Origin: an uncultured bacterium | Lineage (GTDB): Bacteria > Patescibacteriota > Gracilibacteria > Absconditabacterales > Absconditicoccaceae | Length of the DNA: 27,130 nt | Direction: 5' to 3' | Assembly (NCBI GenBank): GCA_937906635.1 | Contig: CALCYP010000093.1 | Coordinates: forward strand, 1 to 27,130 | Shown: positions 7,457 through 17,060 of the stretch, piece after piece | How positions within the stretch are numbered: position 1 is the first letter of the stretch | Layout of the letters: the number at the start of each line of letters is the position of its first letter | Notes under the pieces: model-generated | What the model saw: the letters and a program-made list of their open reading frames with translations, nothing else | What the model was told of the DNA's origin: nothing | Database searches by the model: none | Made by a program: the position numbers and the translations under genes

Positions 7457-7989
7457 TGTACAAAAAAATAATTTTTATAACATTAATTTTTTCTGTATTC
7501 TTTTTGTATTGATGTAGCGAAAATGAATGATTTCAATATGATTTTGATAATTTTTATGGTGAATTTGATACAGAAAACGATTTCGAAATAAACAAAACTG
7601 AATTAAACTGACTATGATATAATCTAATAAAAAATGACATTATCAAAATATATAAACAAAAAAATCCAGAATGATTTACAGAATCAATAATAATAAGTAA
7701 AAAAAACAGCGATAAAGATCTAGAAAGCTATGCAAAAGAGAATATTGAAAATGTAGATATTTCCGGATTAAAAGTAACTAAATGAAAAGATCTCGAAATC
7801 GAATGCGACGGACAATCCTTTGATTTAATCTATTTTCAATGAAAGTATAACATGAATCAATATAATATATACATGACAAATGGGTTTTTGAAAGTATGAG
7901 CATGAATATATACGATATCATATGCCACATTGGATGAAAAAAGTCGTAATAACTTTTCTTCAAGTTTTAAAACTATAAAATGTAAATAA
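7456..7989 (+). CDS. Lipoprotein, possibly PsbP/DcrB-like fold
   Basis: The 177-aa product has a lipoprotein signal ending FFLYGCS, with the lipobox glycine again TGA. The mature part is mixed alpha/beta: ESIIISKKNSDKDLESYAKE, VDISGLKVTKGKDLEIECDG, a strand pair YNIYMTNGFLKVGAGIYTISY, and a final helix NNFSSSFKTIKCK. This order (strands, a 'yvitYt' strand, then a helix reading F..S.KTI) is reminiscent of PsbP-like small lipoproteins, but I infer that from pattern only. The start shares one base with the preceding stop. Confidence 0.8.
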
Positions 7990-8010
7990 TTTTATCTATT
8001 CAATATAAAC

Positions 8011-8793
8011 ATGACTGATTTAAAACCAGAATTAACCGATAAACCTGAACAAACTTCTGGATGAGAAATTTTTGGAAAAATACTCATAGGTATTGTCGTA
8101 TGATTTATAATTTCGTTATTGTTATTTATGATTTTGACAGCTATTTGATGAACTATCACTTGAAATGTAGATTCTTGATCATCGAGCCCAATTTTACCAC
8201 TACTACTTATAGTATCTTGATTTTTAGCATCATTTGTATGAAATCTATGAGTCGCTGGATTGTATAGTTTATTTTTTAGCAAGTCATACCACAATATGAA
8301 TAAGACTATAGGTATCTTGTTACTGACAAACTGATTACTTTTTGTCTTTTTATTACCAATCTATATCATATTCAATAAAAACATAAATACATTATTTATG
8401 ATACTATGATTTCACATAATCATAGCCACATTTTTGTCATCACAGCAAATGGAAAACATGAAAAATCCAAACTATAGTGCATCTTCCTTAGTTTGAAATA
8501 CTTTTAGTTTAGCGCTTGCAATGCTAATTTATTGAATCATATGGAAAACTGCTACTGCTTGAGAATTTCAAAATCAACTATATTTGTCGTTATTAATTCC
8601 ACCTATTTTAGGATTCTGAATAATCCCTCTTTGATTATGATTATGGGAAGCTATATACTACAAATTATTTGAAATATGAAATAATCCTTTTTATGCAGAA
8701 TCTAAATGAGAGTTAAATAAAAAAGAGATGGATTACTTGCAAAAAGAAGAAAAATTAAACGAAATTGATGAAGATATAAATATTGACCTATAA
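8011..8793 (+). CDS. Multi-pass membrane protein, unknown
   Basis: A 260-aa protein with a short soluble N-terminus (MTDLKPELTDKPEQTSGG) followed by about seven hydrophobic segments and a charged C-terminal coil (NKKEMDYLQKEEKLNEIDED). There are many TGA glycines, several paired within helices (AIGGTITGN). It follows the PsbP-like lipoprotein by 21 bases and precedes another membrane protein by 21 bases, so it belongs to the same envelope cluster. No conserved motif tells the family; it is probably a lineage-specific protein. Confidence 0.82.
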
Positions 8794-8814
8794 TTTATCA
8801 AATAACAATACATC

Positions 8815-9210
8815 GTGAAACTAAAATTAACATTTTATAATACCACAGCTATTACAAAGATTATACTTTGAGCAATAATATTACTAATCACCTATACTTC
8901 AATAAATGTATATGAAGATCCGATTATTGCCATAAGTTTATGATTTTTGTGAATATTCATATTAGCACGATGAGTGAGCTTTTTCTTGTTTTTATTTGAA
9001 CAAAAATTATTTCACAAATTAAAATCAGAAGACAACGCAAAAAAAGATAGTTATAAATTATCATTATTATTCTGAATCTTTTGTATTATAAATGTACTAT
9101 TAATCTTGTGATCACACCGGAATAAATTAATTTGAATAATATTATTGATTGTTTTTATTTTAATGCAAATATTCTTATTTGAAAGAAATGACTGAAACTG
9201 AACTAACTAA
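8815..9210 (+). CDS. Four-helix membrane protein, GTG start
   Basis: The 131-aa product has four hydrophobic segments: about 13-32, 40-62, 83-100 and 105-124. They are separated by charged loops (EQKLFHKLKSEDNAKKDSYK). No ATG fits. GTG at 8815 is the natural start, 21 bases after the previous stop, a spacing shared by three junctions here. It overlaps the next gene by 23 bases, suggesting coupled translation. The function is not recognisable. Confidence 0.72.
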
Positions 9211-9505
9211 TGAAGTCATAGACTGCCTAAAGACTGTATATGATCCAGAATTTCCAATGGTGGACTTGTATACATTATGATTGATATATGATGTCAAAGT
9301 AAATGAACCTCAAAAAAAAGTAGATATACTCATGACTTATACGACAATATCATGTCCATTAGGAGATATGCTACAACAGCTTTGTAAAAATGCAATTTTG
9401 GACAAACTTCCAGATTTTGAGGTAAATATTGAAATAACATTTGAGCCAATGCGAAGTACAGATATGATAAAAGACAAAGATATCCAAAAATTTTTTAATA
9501 TTTAA
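9188..9505 (+). CDS. MIP18/DUF59 family protein (SufT/PaaD-like)
   Basis: The 105-aa protein carries the family core: VIDCLKTVYDPEFPMVDLYTLGLIYDV, then KVDILMTYTTISCPLGDML with the reactive cysteine in SCPLG, and EVNIEITFEP near the end. DUF59 proteins assist Fe-S cluster assembly or insertion (SufT, CIA2-like) or act as small subunits in ring hydroxylation (PaaD). No suf genes are in the window, so the exact role stays open. Only one glycine is TGA. The frame overlaps the membrane-protein gene before it. Confidence 0.9.
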
Positions 9506-9511
9506 TTGTAA

Positions 9512-10117
9512 ATGATGATGTTATTTTTGAATATATCGACAGACAATATGGTTTTGGAGATTGAATGAGAAAAAATACTTTTAAACCGTAATGATATAGA
9601 AAACACACTGTGACAAAAACTCGTGCAAATATATAGACAATATAATTTTGATAAAGTTTTTATTTTGAATTGACCAGGTGGATTTACAAATTTGAGAGTC
9701 GGGACCTTGACTGTAAATTTATTAAATTCATTGGAAAATGGAAAAATAGATGCCTACTCTATCACAAAAGTTGATTTTTTCAAACATTTTGTAAATAAAT
9801 GAATTTTGCCAAATAAAGGAATAATCTATATCTGACAGAGAAAAAATGTTTGGTTGTATGACTTCACAAAATGAGATTATGAAACAATAAAAAAAGATGA
9901 AATAAATTATGATGATGAATTATTTTTTGATTTAGTACATGAAGATTGATATTTTGAAACTGAAACTATTGATATAAATTGTGAAGATGAAAATATCATT
10001 TTGAAATATAAATGACAAGAATATAAAACAAGTATCGAAGAATTATGACTAAAAGCAGAAAAACTTGTTGATGCAAAATATTTTATCAAACCAATAATGT
10101 GAAAAGAATGACAATAA
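9512..10117 (+). CDS. tsaB: TsaB-like tRNA threonylcarbamoyladenosine protein
   Basis: TsaB is a catalytically degenerate ASKHA-fold partner of TsaD in making t6A37 of ANN-decoding tRNAs. The 201-aa product has an N-terminal LFLNISTDNMVLEI strand (the counterpart of ILAIDTS), followed by FILNGPGGFTNLRVGTLTVN, which matches the TsaB signature GPGSFTGLRIG. The C-terminal half is divergent. Three in-frame ATGs (9512, 9515, 9518) are equally possible. It overlaps ruvX by 10 bases, a genome-typical coupling. Identification rests on the central motif; the gene has many TGA glycines. Confidence 0.8.
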
Positions 10118-10512
10118 AACCTCAAAACATCTTGTGAATTGATCGATGAAGTAAATACATCGGAGTCGCTTATGCTCCATTTGATCAAGATATCACATTT
10201 CCAATAGGATATTTATTAAACGACAAAATGGTATATTTCAATCTATGAGATATCATCCAGAGACACAATATCAGGAAAATTGTCATATGATTTCCTCATA
10301 CACAAAAAGATACTCAAGAAAAAATATTGGATTTCATCAAGCACTTGGAGATGATTATTGATACAGAAAAAATCTCAATTGAAACAATCCAAGAGGACTA
10401 CACTAGTGTCCAAGCATGAGAAATCGTTTCAAATTTCAAAAAAAATGTAGCTGAAGATACAGTCAGTGCTATGCTAATTTTGGATAGATGGAAAGAAGAG
10501 AATAAAGATTAA
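10108..10512 (+). CDS. ruvX: YqgF/RuvX family nuclease (pre-16S rRNA nuclease)
   Basis: The family is an RNase H-like fold that matures the 16S rRNA 5' end, once called a Holliday junction resolvase. In the 134-aa product, NILGIDRGSKYIGVAYA is the N-terminal motif with the first metal-binding Asp, IRKIVIGFPHT the second strand, IQEDYTSVQA the counterpart of DERLTTVEA, and AEDTVSAMLILDRW the last acidic motif. The length is typical. The ATG lies inside the tsaB tail. The stop overlaps the convergent SGNH-protein stop by four bases. Confidence 0.92.
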
Positions 10513-12050
10513 TTTGAAAGATTCTCAAGTATTTTCTGCCTCATATCATAATACTCACCATCAGGGTGTGTCTTATCTGGTGTCGCATATCGTACATTTC
10601 AAATATCTATACTTGCATAGTCTATTACTGGCCAATTTTTTTCTTTTCATAAAGCTCTAATTTTTTGATTAAACTCTACTAATGGATACTCTTTTCATAG
10701 GTGTCAAACACTGTGTTCTTTTTTCGTTTCTCATATACAAGTACATAATACTGGCTGCACTCATATACTTTGCAAATATTCTCACATAAGTTTTATATCA
10801 TTGTATGCATTATCTACAGCCGTTTGTGAGCTTGCAGCTTCATTTCATCAAAAATAAAACATAAAACTTTTTATTCAATTATCATCACAATATTTTTTTA
10901 ATTTTCCCTCATCCAATACTCATTTTTCTCATTCTTTCCAAAACCGCTCATTGCTTCTAGTTGTAGCTGAAACTATTCAATTCATGTTTTTAAACACATT
11001 TCCAGCAAATCATTGCATCATTGATGAGCCAATTCATCAAACTTGAGCAGGAGATTCAGCTTCTAATTTCGGTCATTGCAATATGTCTGTATTGTCTATA
11101 TAGTCTTGCCTATTTGTAAGATAAAATTTATTTTTTTCATTAAATTTTGGCTCTACCACCATATTTTCAGCGATTACAGGTTCTTCATTTTCTTCATTAA
11201 GATCTTGATTTCAGCCTTCATTTTCAACTATTTGTACATTGTTTCATTGTAAATTTTCAGAAATTGGATCATCTGAATCATTTTGTTCTTCAGACTTTCA
11301 AATATCACTTTCCTGTCATCTAACAAAATTTGGCAAAATTTTATCCATTTCTTCCATTTTTTCTTTATTTTTTACCAAATCCCAAACTTCTTTTTTATCT
11401 TTTTCATCATATCATCTCCTTTTCATTTCTTCATCTGGTGATTTATATTTTCACCTATATATTTCCAAAGCAAATAATTCTTCTTCGGTATAAGATGTTG
11501 ATTCTATGCTATCTTCTGTTTCAATTATCTCTCTTTTTTCATCATCTTTTTTATCGTTTTTATCTTTTTCCTCATTAGCTACTTCATCATCTCAATTTTT
11601 TACATTTCATACTAAATCTAACAGCTTCTGAATAGTCTTTTTCCCTGGCACTCAATCTTTTCTTAATCCGTTTTCTCCTTGAAACCTTTTAATAGCTTTT
11701 TCAGTATCTGACTCTTGTCATGAGGATTTTTTCAATAATCAATCAATGTTTCATACTTCATATCATTTTGATTCTAAAAGTATTTGTACAGCCATCACTA
11801 CAGCCGAATTAATTTGAAAATCATCTCTTTGTATACAGGATCAAAGATATTGCTTTACAAGATCCATATGATATTCCACCTTTTCTCATTTTTTCTCAAA
11901 AAAATTTTTCTTTATCTGATCTGCTTGTACATCTTTTTGTAAATCAGTTAATTCTCTTTGTATTTGCTTTTTTACCCAAGCTAACTCTTCAGAAACATTA
12001 TCTAAAGAAGATTCAAAATTTCAATCTTTGTTTGTAATTCATCCCGGCAT
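10509..12050 (-). CDS. Peptidoglycan-binding and SGNH-hydrolase protein
   Basis: A 513-aa two-domain protein. After a helical N-terminus (VKKQIQRELTDLQKDVQADQ), residues about 88-145 form a PG_binding_1 module (LLESKGYEVGNIDGLL, KAIKRFQGENGLRKDGVPG). A long acidic linker (about 150-310) joins this to a C-terminal SGNH/GDSL esterase domain. There, block I is GGIGSSMMQGFAG with a Ser nucleophile near 342, block III is FYFGGNEA and block V is DKTHPDGEYY with the catalytic His. SGNH enzymes next to a murein-binding module usually act as sugar O-acetyl esterases or transferases, so wall deacetylation is the likely role. No signal peptide is visible, which is odd for a wall enzyme. Over 35 glycines are TGA. 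Confidence 0.85.
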
Positions 12051-12074
12051 TTTTATTTTTATTAATAGATAAAG

Positions 12075-12216
12075 GTCAGCCATCGGCAGTCGACTGTCTG
12101 CTGTCTTTTGTCTTCGGTCGTCGATCTTTTGCCTACAGTCTGCTGTCTTCAGCTAATTTTCTGCCGACTGCTGACCGCCGACTGTTGACTATTGTCTGCT
12201 GACTAATAACTATCGA
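12075..12216. repeat. Two opposed heptad arrays forming a long imperfect inverted repeat
   Basis: From 12075 to about 12157 the units read NGTCNNC (GGTCAGC, AGTCGAC, TGTCTGC, TGTCTTC). From 12160 they read in the complementary sense (CTGCCGA, CTGCTGA, CCGCCGA, CTGTTGA). Period 7 is kept throughout. The two halves can pair, giving a long, imperfect cruciform or RNA hairpin just upstream of the SGNH gene. Confidence 0.7.
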
Positions 12217-12272
12217 CTGAATATTATTATAATTAAAAAAATTTTTCTGTCAAATTTTGAAAGACTTTTTAC

Positions 12273-12302
12273 AAAAAAAACCTCAAGATTTCTCTCAAGG
12301 TT
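12273..12302 (-). terminator. Rho-independent terminator of efp
   Basis: On the minus strand AACCTTGAG pairs with CTTGAGGTT around AGAAAT, with two G-T wobbles, followed by a run of eight T. It lies about 50 bases past the efp stop, after a TAGCTRA heptad array. Confidence 0.8.
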
Positions 12303-12309
12303 TTCATTT

Positions 12310-12344
12310 GCTATCAGCTATTAGCTACTAGCTATTTGCTAAAT
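12310..12344. repeat. TAGCTRA heptad array (reverse orientation)
   Basis: Units GCTATCA, GCTATTA, GCTACTA, GCTATTT, GCTAAAT are the reverse complement of the array at 174-210. In both cases the array sits between a stop codon and a terminator and reads TAGCTRA in the direction of the gene. Confidence 0.75.
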
Positions 12345-12348
12345 TTAA

Positions 12349-12903
12349 TTAACTAGCTTCTCCTGTAAGTGTATTTACTACCACTGTATCTCATTCATTT
12401 TTGTGTAAAGGAACTTGAACTTCCAATCCTGTTTCAATTGTCGCTGGTTTCGTTCAAGCTTGTTGTCTATTTCATTTTACACCAGGCATAGTAGATGTAA
12501 TTACATAGGTTACAGTTGGAGGTAAAATAACTCATAACACTTCTCCCTTGAATATGGTGAGATATACATCTAAATTTTCTTTCAGATAATCAACTACATC
12601 ATCGATCTTTTCTCTATCTAAATCATACATTTCTCATGTATCATTTTCCATGAATGTGTATGTATCTCATGCTGAATAAAGATATACTGCAGCCTTATTT
12701 TGGACTTCAGCCTGTTCCAAAACTGTACCTGCATTACATGTAAAAATTGTTGTTTTACCAGAAACGATGTCTTTTAACTTGTATGTATCTGTAGCTCCTC
12801 ATCTACCCATATGAGTATGAGCTGTCTCAACAACTCTTGCTAATTTACCATCTATTTCCAAGATCATTCATTTCTTTACTTTAGATGTATCTACTTTTAC
12901 CAT
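12349..12903 (-). CDS. efp: Translation elongation factor P
   Basis: EF-P relieves ribosome stalling at proline runs. The 184-aa protein has the three-barrel architecture: KGMILEIDGKLARVVETAHT and the tip loop MGRGG in domain I, then YLYSAGDTYTFMENDTGEMY, domain III starting GVILPPTVTYVITST, and the late signature KPATIETGLEVQVPL. The residue at the modified position is Arg34, not the Lys of E. coli EF-P. Arg-type EF-P in beta- and gammaproteobacteria is rhamnosylated by EarP; no earP is in this window. Glycines are a mix of GGN and TGA. It stands alone, with its own terminator. Confidence 0.96.
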
Positions 12904-12988
12904 TTTAAAAAAATTTAATATATAAAAAACATACAGCAACATTATATAATAATTCTCGACAAAATAGCAAGAAAATTTTAATAATAAT

Positions 12989-13083
12989 GTCATTCTGAGC
13001 GATAGCACCGTGCTCGGCTTCAGCAGAGAAGAATCTATTCACATTTATTAGATTTTTCGTAGTTACACTCCTCACAATGACAC
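12989..13083. repeat. Small element with 12-bp terminal inverted repeats
   Basis: TGTCATTCTGAG at the left end is the inverted match, 11 of 12, of CTCACAATGACA at the right end. Inside, AGAATCT and AGATTTTTCG are a second pair of arms. The whole 95-bp unit resembles the GTCATTCTGAGC...AGAATCT palindromes dispersed in many bacterial genomes. No coding capacity. Confidence 0.65.
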
Positions 13084-13100
13084 CTAATATCTAAAATCTA

Positions 13101-13170
13101 ACGACTGCCGACTGTTGACCGCCGACCACCGACTACTGACTACTGACTGTTGACCGCTGACTGCCGACTA
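13101..13170. repeat. YYGACYR heptad repeat array
   Basis: Ten consecutive 7-bp units can be read: CGACTGC-phase repeats such as CCGACTG, TTGACCG, CCGACCA, CCGACTA, CTGACTA, CTGACTG, TTGACCG, CTGACTG, CCGACTA. It ends five bases before the stop codon of the HlyC/CorC gene and is the same family as 12075-12216. Confidence 0.8.
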
Positions 13171-13174
13171 ACAT

Positions 13175-14482
13175 CTAATCAATTAAACTAACTTTGATAT
13201 CTCAAATTTTATTATTTTTAACAGAAAGGACTCTGAGTAACAAATATTGGTCTTCTTTTTCATCGATGTCAAATTTCTGTATATTTATTTTGATTTCATC
13301 TCATTTCCTTGGGAAATTTTCAAAATAGCTCATCACATAATATCACAATGTTTCACCTGTAAACTCTGCTTCATCTATATCTACATCTCCAAAATCCAAA
13401 TCAAATTTTTCAAGCATTTCATCAATTCTAACTTCAGACTGAAATATAAATGATCAGTTTCAATCGGTCCTAATTGGATCAATTTCATTATCAAATTCAT
13501 CTTGGATATCTCCAAAAACTTCTTCAACCACATCTTCCATAGATACAAGTCATGCAACTCATCCATATTCATCGATAACTACAGCAATATGTCTACGAGA
13601 TTTTTTGAATAAATCTAACAAAAAATGAATCGGTTTAGTCAAAGGAACTTTGATTACTGGTCACAATGACAATTCAGATAATTTATAGTTTCCACGACCT
13701 TTCTTTTTTACTTGCAATAATTCTCTCAAAGTGACAACTCGCTCCATATGATCAGTATCTCCATTGTAAACCAATATACGAGAATGTGAAAATGTAAGCA
13801 GTTTTTCAATTGCTTCATCTACTGTCAAAGTACAAGGAACAGAATCTATTCTGACTCTTGGAGTCATAACTTCCTCACATGTTATTTCGTAAAAATCAAG
13901 CATATTCTTCACTTTTTCATACTCTCATGCCTCGAATACACCACTATCTTGTCATTTATCTATAAAAGCCTCTATTTCTTCATCTGTCACTTTGTTTTCT
14001 ACTTTCTTTTTTTGTAAAGCTTTCATCAATTTCTCTATACATCGAATGACTGGAAAAAGAATTATTTGCAACCATGAATAAATCTTTGAAACTCACAGCG
14101 AAATTTTGTCAGCATAACGTGTAGCTAATGTTTTTGGAAATATTTCACCAAAAATCAAAAGCAAAATTGTCACTATTCATGTAGCAATTCAAATGGCTAC
14201 ACTACTTCACTCTGCTCACAATGAATTTGCAATATCCATAGCAATACTCGTAGCAAATGCAGCCGTAAAGGTATTGACTAAGTTGTTTCAGATTAAAATC
14301 GTAATAAGAAGCCTATCTGTATTTGATTTTAGCTTTTTGAGTTCTCTTGCTCAAAATCTCTTTTGTTTCAAGAAAGCATCAACCTTGTGCTCTGGTACGG
14401 ACATAAAAGCCGTCTCTGATCCTGAAAAGAATGCTGATAATAGAAATAAAATAATAAAGATAACAATCGTAATCGGGTCCAT
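13175..14482 (-). CDS. HlyC/CorC (CNNM) family transporter with CBS pair
   Basis: The 435-aa product has the family layout. An N-terminal CNNM/DUF21 membrane domain (about 1-150) contains SAFFSGSETAFMSV and FGEIFPKTLATRYA. A CBS pair (about 200-325) starts EEVMTPRVRIDSV and ends VVIDEYGGVAGLVSMEDVVEE. A CorC_HlyC domain (about 340-430) follows. Members are implicated in Mg2+/Co2+ export or Mg homeostasis; the name haemolysin is historical. The length and motifs are complete, with about 20 TGA glycines. It lies downstream of the PspC-type gene on the same strand but is separated from it by a terminator at 14569-14598. Confidence 0.93.
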
Positions 14483-14568
14483 TTCTTATAAAAAATTTTT
14501 ATTTGAAAATAAAAAAATCAAATTAATAATAATGTATATAATTTGTCGCTTGATTTTCAAGATGAGAT

Positions 14569-14598
14569 AAAAAAATCGCCACAAAGTGACGATTTTTC
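14569..14598 (-). terminator. Terminator after the PspC-type gene
   Basis: AAAAATCG.CAC pairs with GTG.CGATTTTT with one mismatch bulge and a three-base loop. A/T tails on both sides allow use in either direction; the gene ending at 14625 on the minus strand is the one served. Confidence 0.7.
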
Positions 14599-14624
14599 TT
14601 CCTACAATTAGTATTTAAGATAAT

Positions 14625-16328
14625 TTATCCACTAATTATCTCATCTTCTTTCATCTGAATTTCGAAATCCGAAAGGTTTTCTCGTCATTCATAATTTTTC
14701 ATCCTCTCATCATCCATCAATCATTTTTGTTCTACATCTTTCAATTTCGAACTAAGCACTGTAAATTCTCCCGTCTCTTCATCGATAGTATATTCGATAA
14801 CTATGAAAAAATTAAAAAATTGATCAGATATTTTTGCCAATAATTTATTATCATCAGTAATATTAATCGAATCTACTACCCAATATTGTTCTGTACTAGA
14901 TTGGCTCCGAGATGGATGCAATCATTTTAATGGAGATATTTCATCAGCCGTCCTTTTCAAATTTTTCAATGCAATATTGTATTTATCGTTTGATGTCATG
15001 ACATATGTACAATAAAAGCTTTCAGTTTTATCATTGTATCTAATCGTATCGCATGTATGATATGAACGAGTTCATAAATCTTTCATCCAAACAGGTGCTT
15101 CTACAGGATCTGTCATGTATCATACATTCAATAATTTAATTTCCAAATCTTTTGGAATATACAAATCAATTGAAATATTTGTAGGAACTGCTGGAGTTTT
15201 TTTATTGAATAATTTACCATCTTTTAATTCAATCATAAGCCGATTGTCTCATACCCATTCATATTCCAAATCTGATACATTTTCGATAGCTTTTGTCACG
15301 TGCTCATCATTTCAATTTCTGAAATGGAAAGTATAAACAGCTTTCAATTTATCGTCATCTGATGCAAATAGGTTTACAAATCTAGGTTCACTGAGTAAGA
15401 AATTTGGATATGAATCTGTATTTTTTACGAGAATTTGAAGTGTTTCATCTGTTCTTGGGATTTCAACCGAAGTTTCTTTTGTCACTCTTGGTTCATAGTT
15501 TCCAAATATTTCTTTTATCTCTCAGATACTAATAAATGCTATCACAAAAGCCAAAATTCCACATCATATGGCTATGATTAAAGCAGTGTTGTTTGTGAAT
15601 TTCTTTTTGAAAAGTATTCAAATTAGTGCTAATAAGAAAATAAAAGCTGAGATTATTCCAAACATTACTCATCGTTTTGTGATTGCTGGGAATAGTGCTG
15701 AATAATCAATGTTTGAATAAATAAATCCTGTGATTAGATAATATAAAATCATCCCTAATCAGATAATAATTCAAATCAAAAAAATAGCACAAAAAATTAT
15801 AAATCATCGTTTTATTACCTTTCATATATAGGATACAATTTTTTTTACTCATGAAGAAATGGATGCTGATGCAAGTTCTCTATCTATGATAAACTTTAAC
15901 AAAAATATTGCAATATACAGCCAAAATCCAAAAGAATAAACAAAAATTAAAAACAAGAACACACAACGAAGTACCCAAACTGGAATATTCATCAATTCTG
16001 CCAACCGCGAACAAACTCCTAAAATTCTTGGTTTATATTTAGATTCAAGCTTTGACTGTTTTTGAGGTTCAATCTCTAAACTTTCTTCTTCAAAAATATC
16101 TTCTGGTTCTCAAATAGAATTTACTATTTTTATCAATTTTTTTTGAGTTATTTCTCATTTTACTTCAAAAAGTTTTTCCAATAGGCTTTGATGGATATCA
16201 TCCAATACATCATCAGAAATATGGTGTGACTTAGCATATTTATCAATTCTGGAAATATACTTCTCCAAAAAATCTTTTGCAGAGCTTTCCATTTTAAAAG
16301 TTTGTCCTTGAAATTTAAATTCAGCCAT
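14625..16328 (-). CDS. PspC-domain membrane protein with N-terminal HAAS-like region
   Basis: A 567-aa protein. Residues 1-85 form a helical segment (SAKDFLEKYISRIDKYAKSH, then LLEKLFEVKGEITQKKL and SIGEPEDIF), a pattern seen in HAAS/DUF1700 regions that accompany PadR regulators. A PspC segment follows (YKPRILGVCSRLAELMNIP, then WVLRCVFLFLIF), then about five more membrane helices to residue 280. The last half is a soluble, probably extracytoplasmic beta-rich domain without a family I know. PspC proteins sense envelope stress. The companion padR lies upstream on the same strand, so this is likely its target operon, interrupted by a 190-bp palindromic repeat. Confidence 0.85.
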
Positions 16329-16368
16329 TTGCAATAATTAACAATTAAAAAGTAATTTGTATTTAAAT

Positions 16369-16552
16369 CATCCCCAAGCCCCTTCCTTCCCCGCTGAAGT
16401 CGGGATTGCCTTCGGCAAGTCAGGAAGGGGATGTCCCCCTCTTTATCGCCGTGCCCGGCTCTAGCAGGGAAGTGGATACGGCGAAGCCGAGGGGCTTTTT
16501 AAAAATCCTCAGTCCCCGATAAATCGGGGCCAGCTCCTTTAAAAAGGAGCAC
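16369..16552. repeat. Palindromic repeat element, intergenic copy
   Basis: This GC-richer unit carries several perfect hairpins: CCCCTTCC/GGAAGGGG, TGCC-TTC-GGCA, CCCCGAT/ATCGGGG and GCTCCTTT/AAAGGAGC. The part GGCGAAGCC...TTTTTAAAAATcC...GAT.AATCGG...GCTCCTTTAAAAAGGAGCA is shared with the shorter copy inside truD at 18509-18600. It lies between padR and its presumed target gene, where its hairpins could affect read-through. Confidence 0.8.
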
Positions 16553-16558
16553 ATCATC

Positions 16559-16885
16559 TTATCCTACAATTTGATTTACACTATCACTCAATTCTTTCCG
16601 AACCTTATCCATAGTATCCAATGTCTCCTGTCATTTTTTAGTGAGTCTATAGTACTTTCTTGGAGGTCATTGAACTGATTCTACTCGTACATATTCCAAT
16701 AATTTTTCAGTTTTTAAGCGGGAAAGTAGAGGATACATTGTTCACTCTACTACAATTAAATTCACTTTTTTTAATTTAGTGATGATATCATTTGCATAGA
16801 CATCTCATTTTGAAATAATACTCAGAATCAGATATTCCAATATTCATTTCTTCATCTGAGTCGTTATTTTATCAGCTTCTCACAT
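16559..16885 (-). CDS. PadR family transcriptional regulator
   Basis: A 108-aa winged-helix repressor. MKKGILEYLILSIISKGDVY is the first helix pair, ANDIITKLKKVNLIVVEGTMY the recognition region, and GTMYPLLSRLKTEKLLEY the PadR signature, followed by the wing VQGPPRKYYRLTKKG. The short length is of the PadR-s2 type that lacks a long effector domain. Six glycines are TGA, including those of EGTMYP and KKGQ. It starts the minus-strand unit padR-pspC. Autoregulation is likely from the inverted repeat in its promoter. Confidence 0.94.
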
Positions 16886-16922
16886 AGATTTTACATCATT
16901 TATTTAAAAATATTTAGTACCT

Positions 16923-16965
16923 TGTATAACATAGTATTATATTTTTTATACATGATTTCAAGAGA
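16923..16965 (-). promoter_or_regulatory. padR promoter with candidate PadR operator
   Basis: Read on the minus strand, TTGAAA is followed after 14-16 bases by TATAAT/TAATAC. An inverted repeat, TGTATAA (16923-16929) and TTATACA (16946-16952), brackets the -10 region. PadR operators are typically ATGTATA-type dyads, so autorepression fits; this is inference. Confidence 0.5.
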
Positions 16966-17060
16966 TTTTTTAAATTCTATTCAAAAACATTTTTTTTTCA
17001 TTATATTACCTTAATTCTTCCCCGCCTTGCGGGATTTCACTTCGTTCAAAATTCTTAATT

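Noticed and set aside
12075..13170. CRISPR array
   Set aside because: The units are 7 bp with no unique spacers and there are no cas genes; they are heptad repeats.
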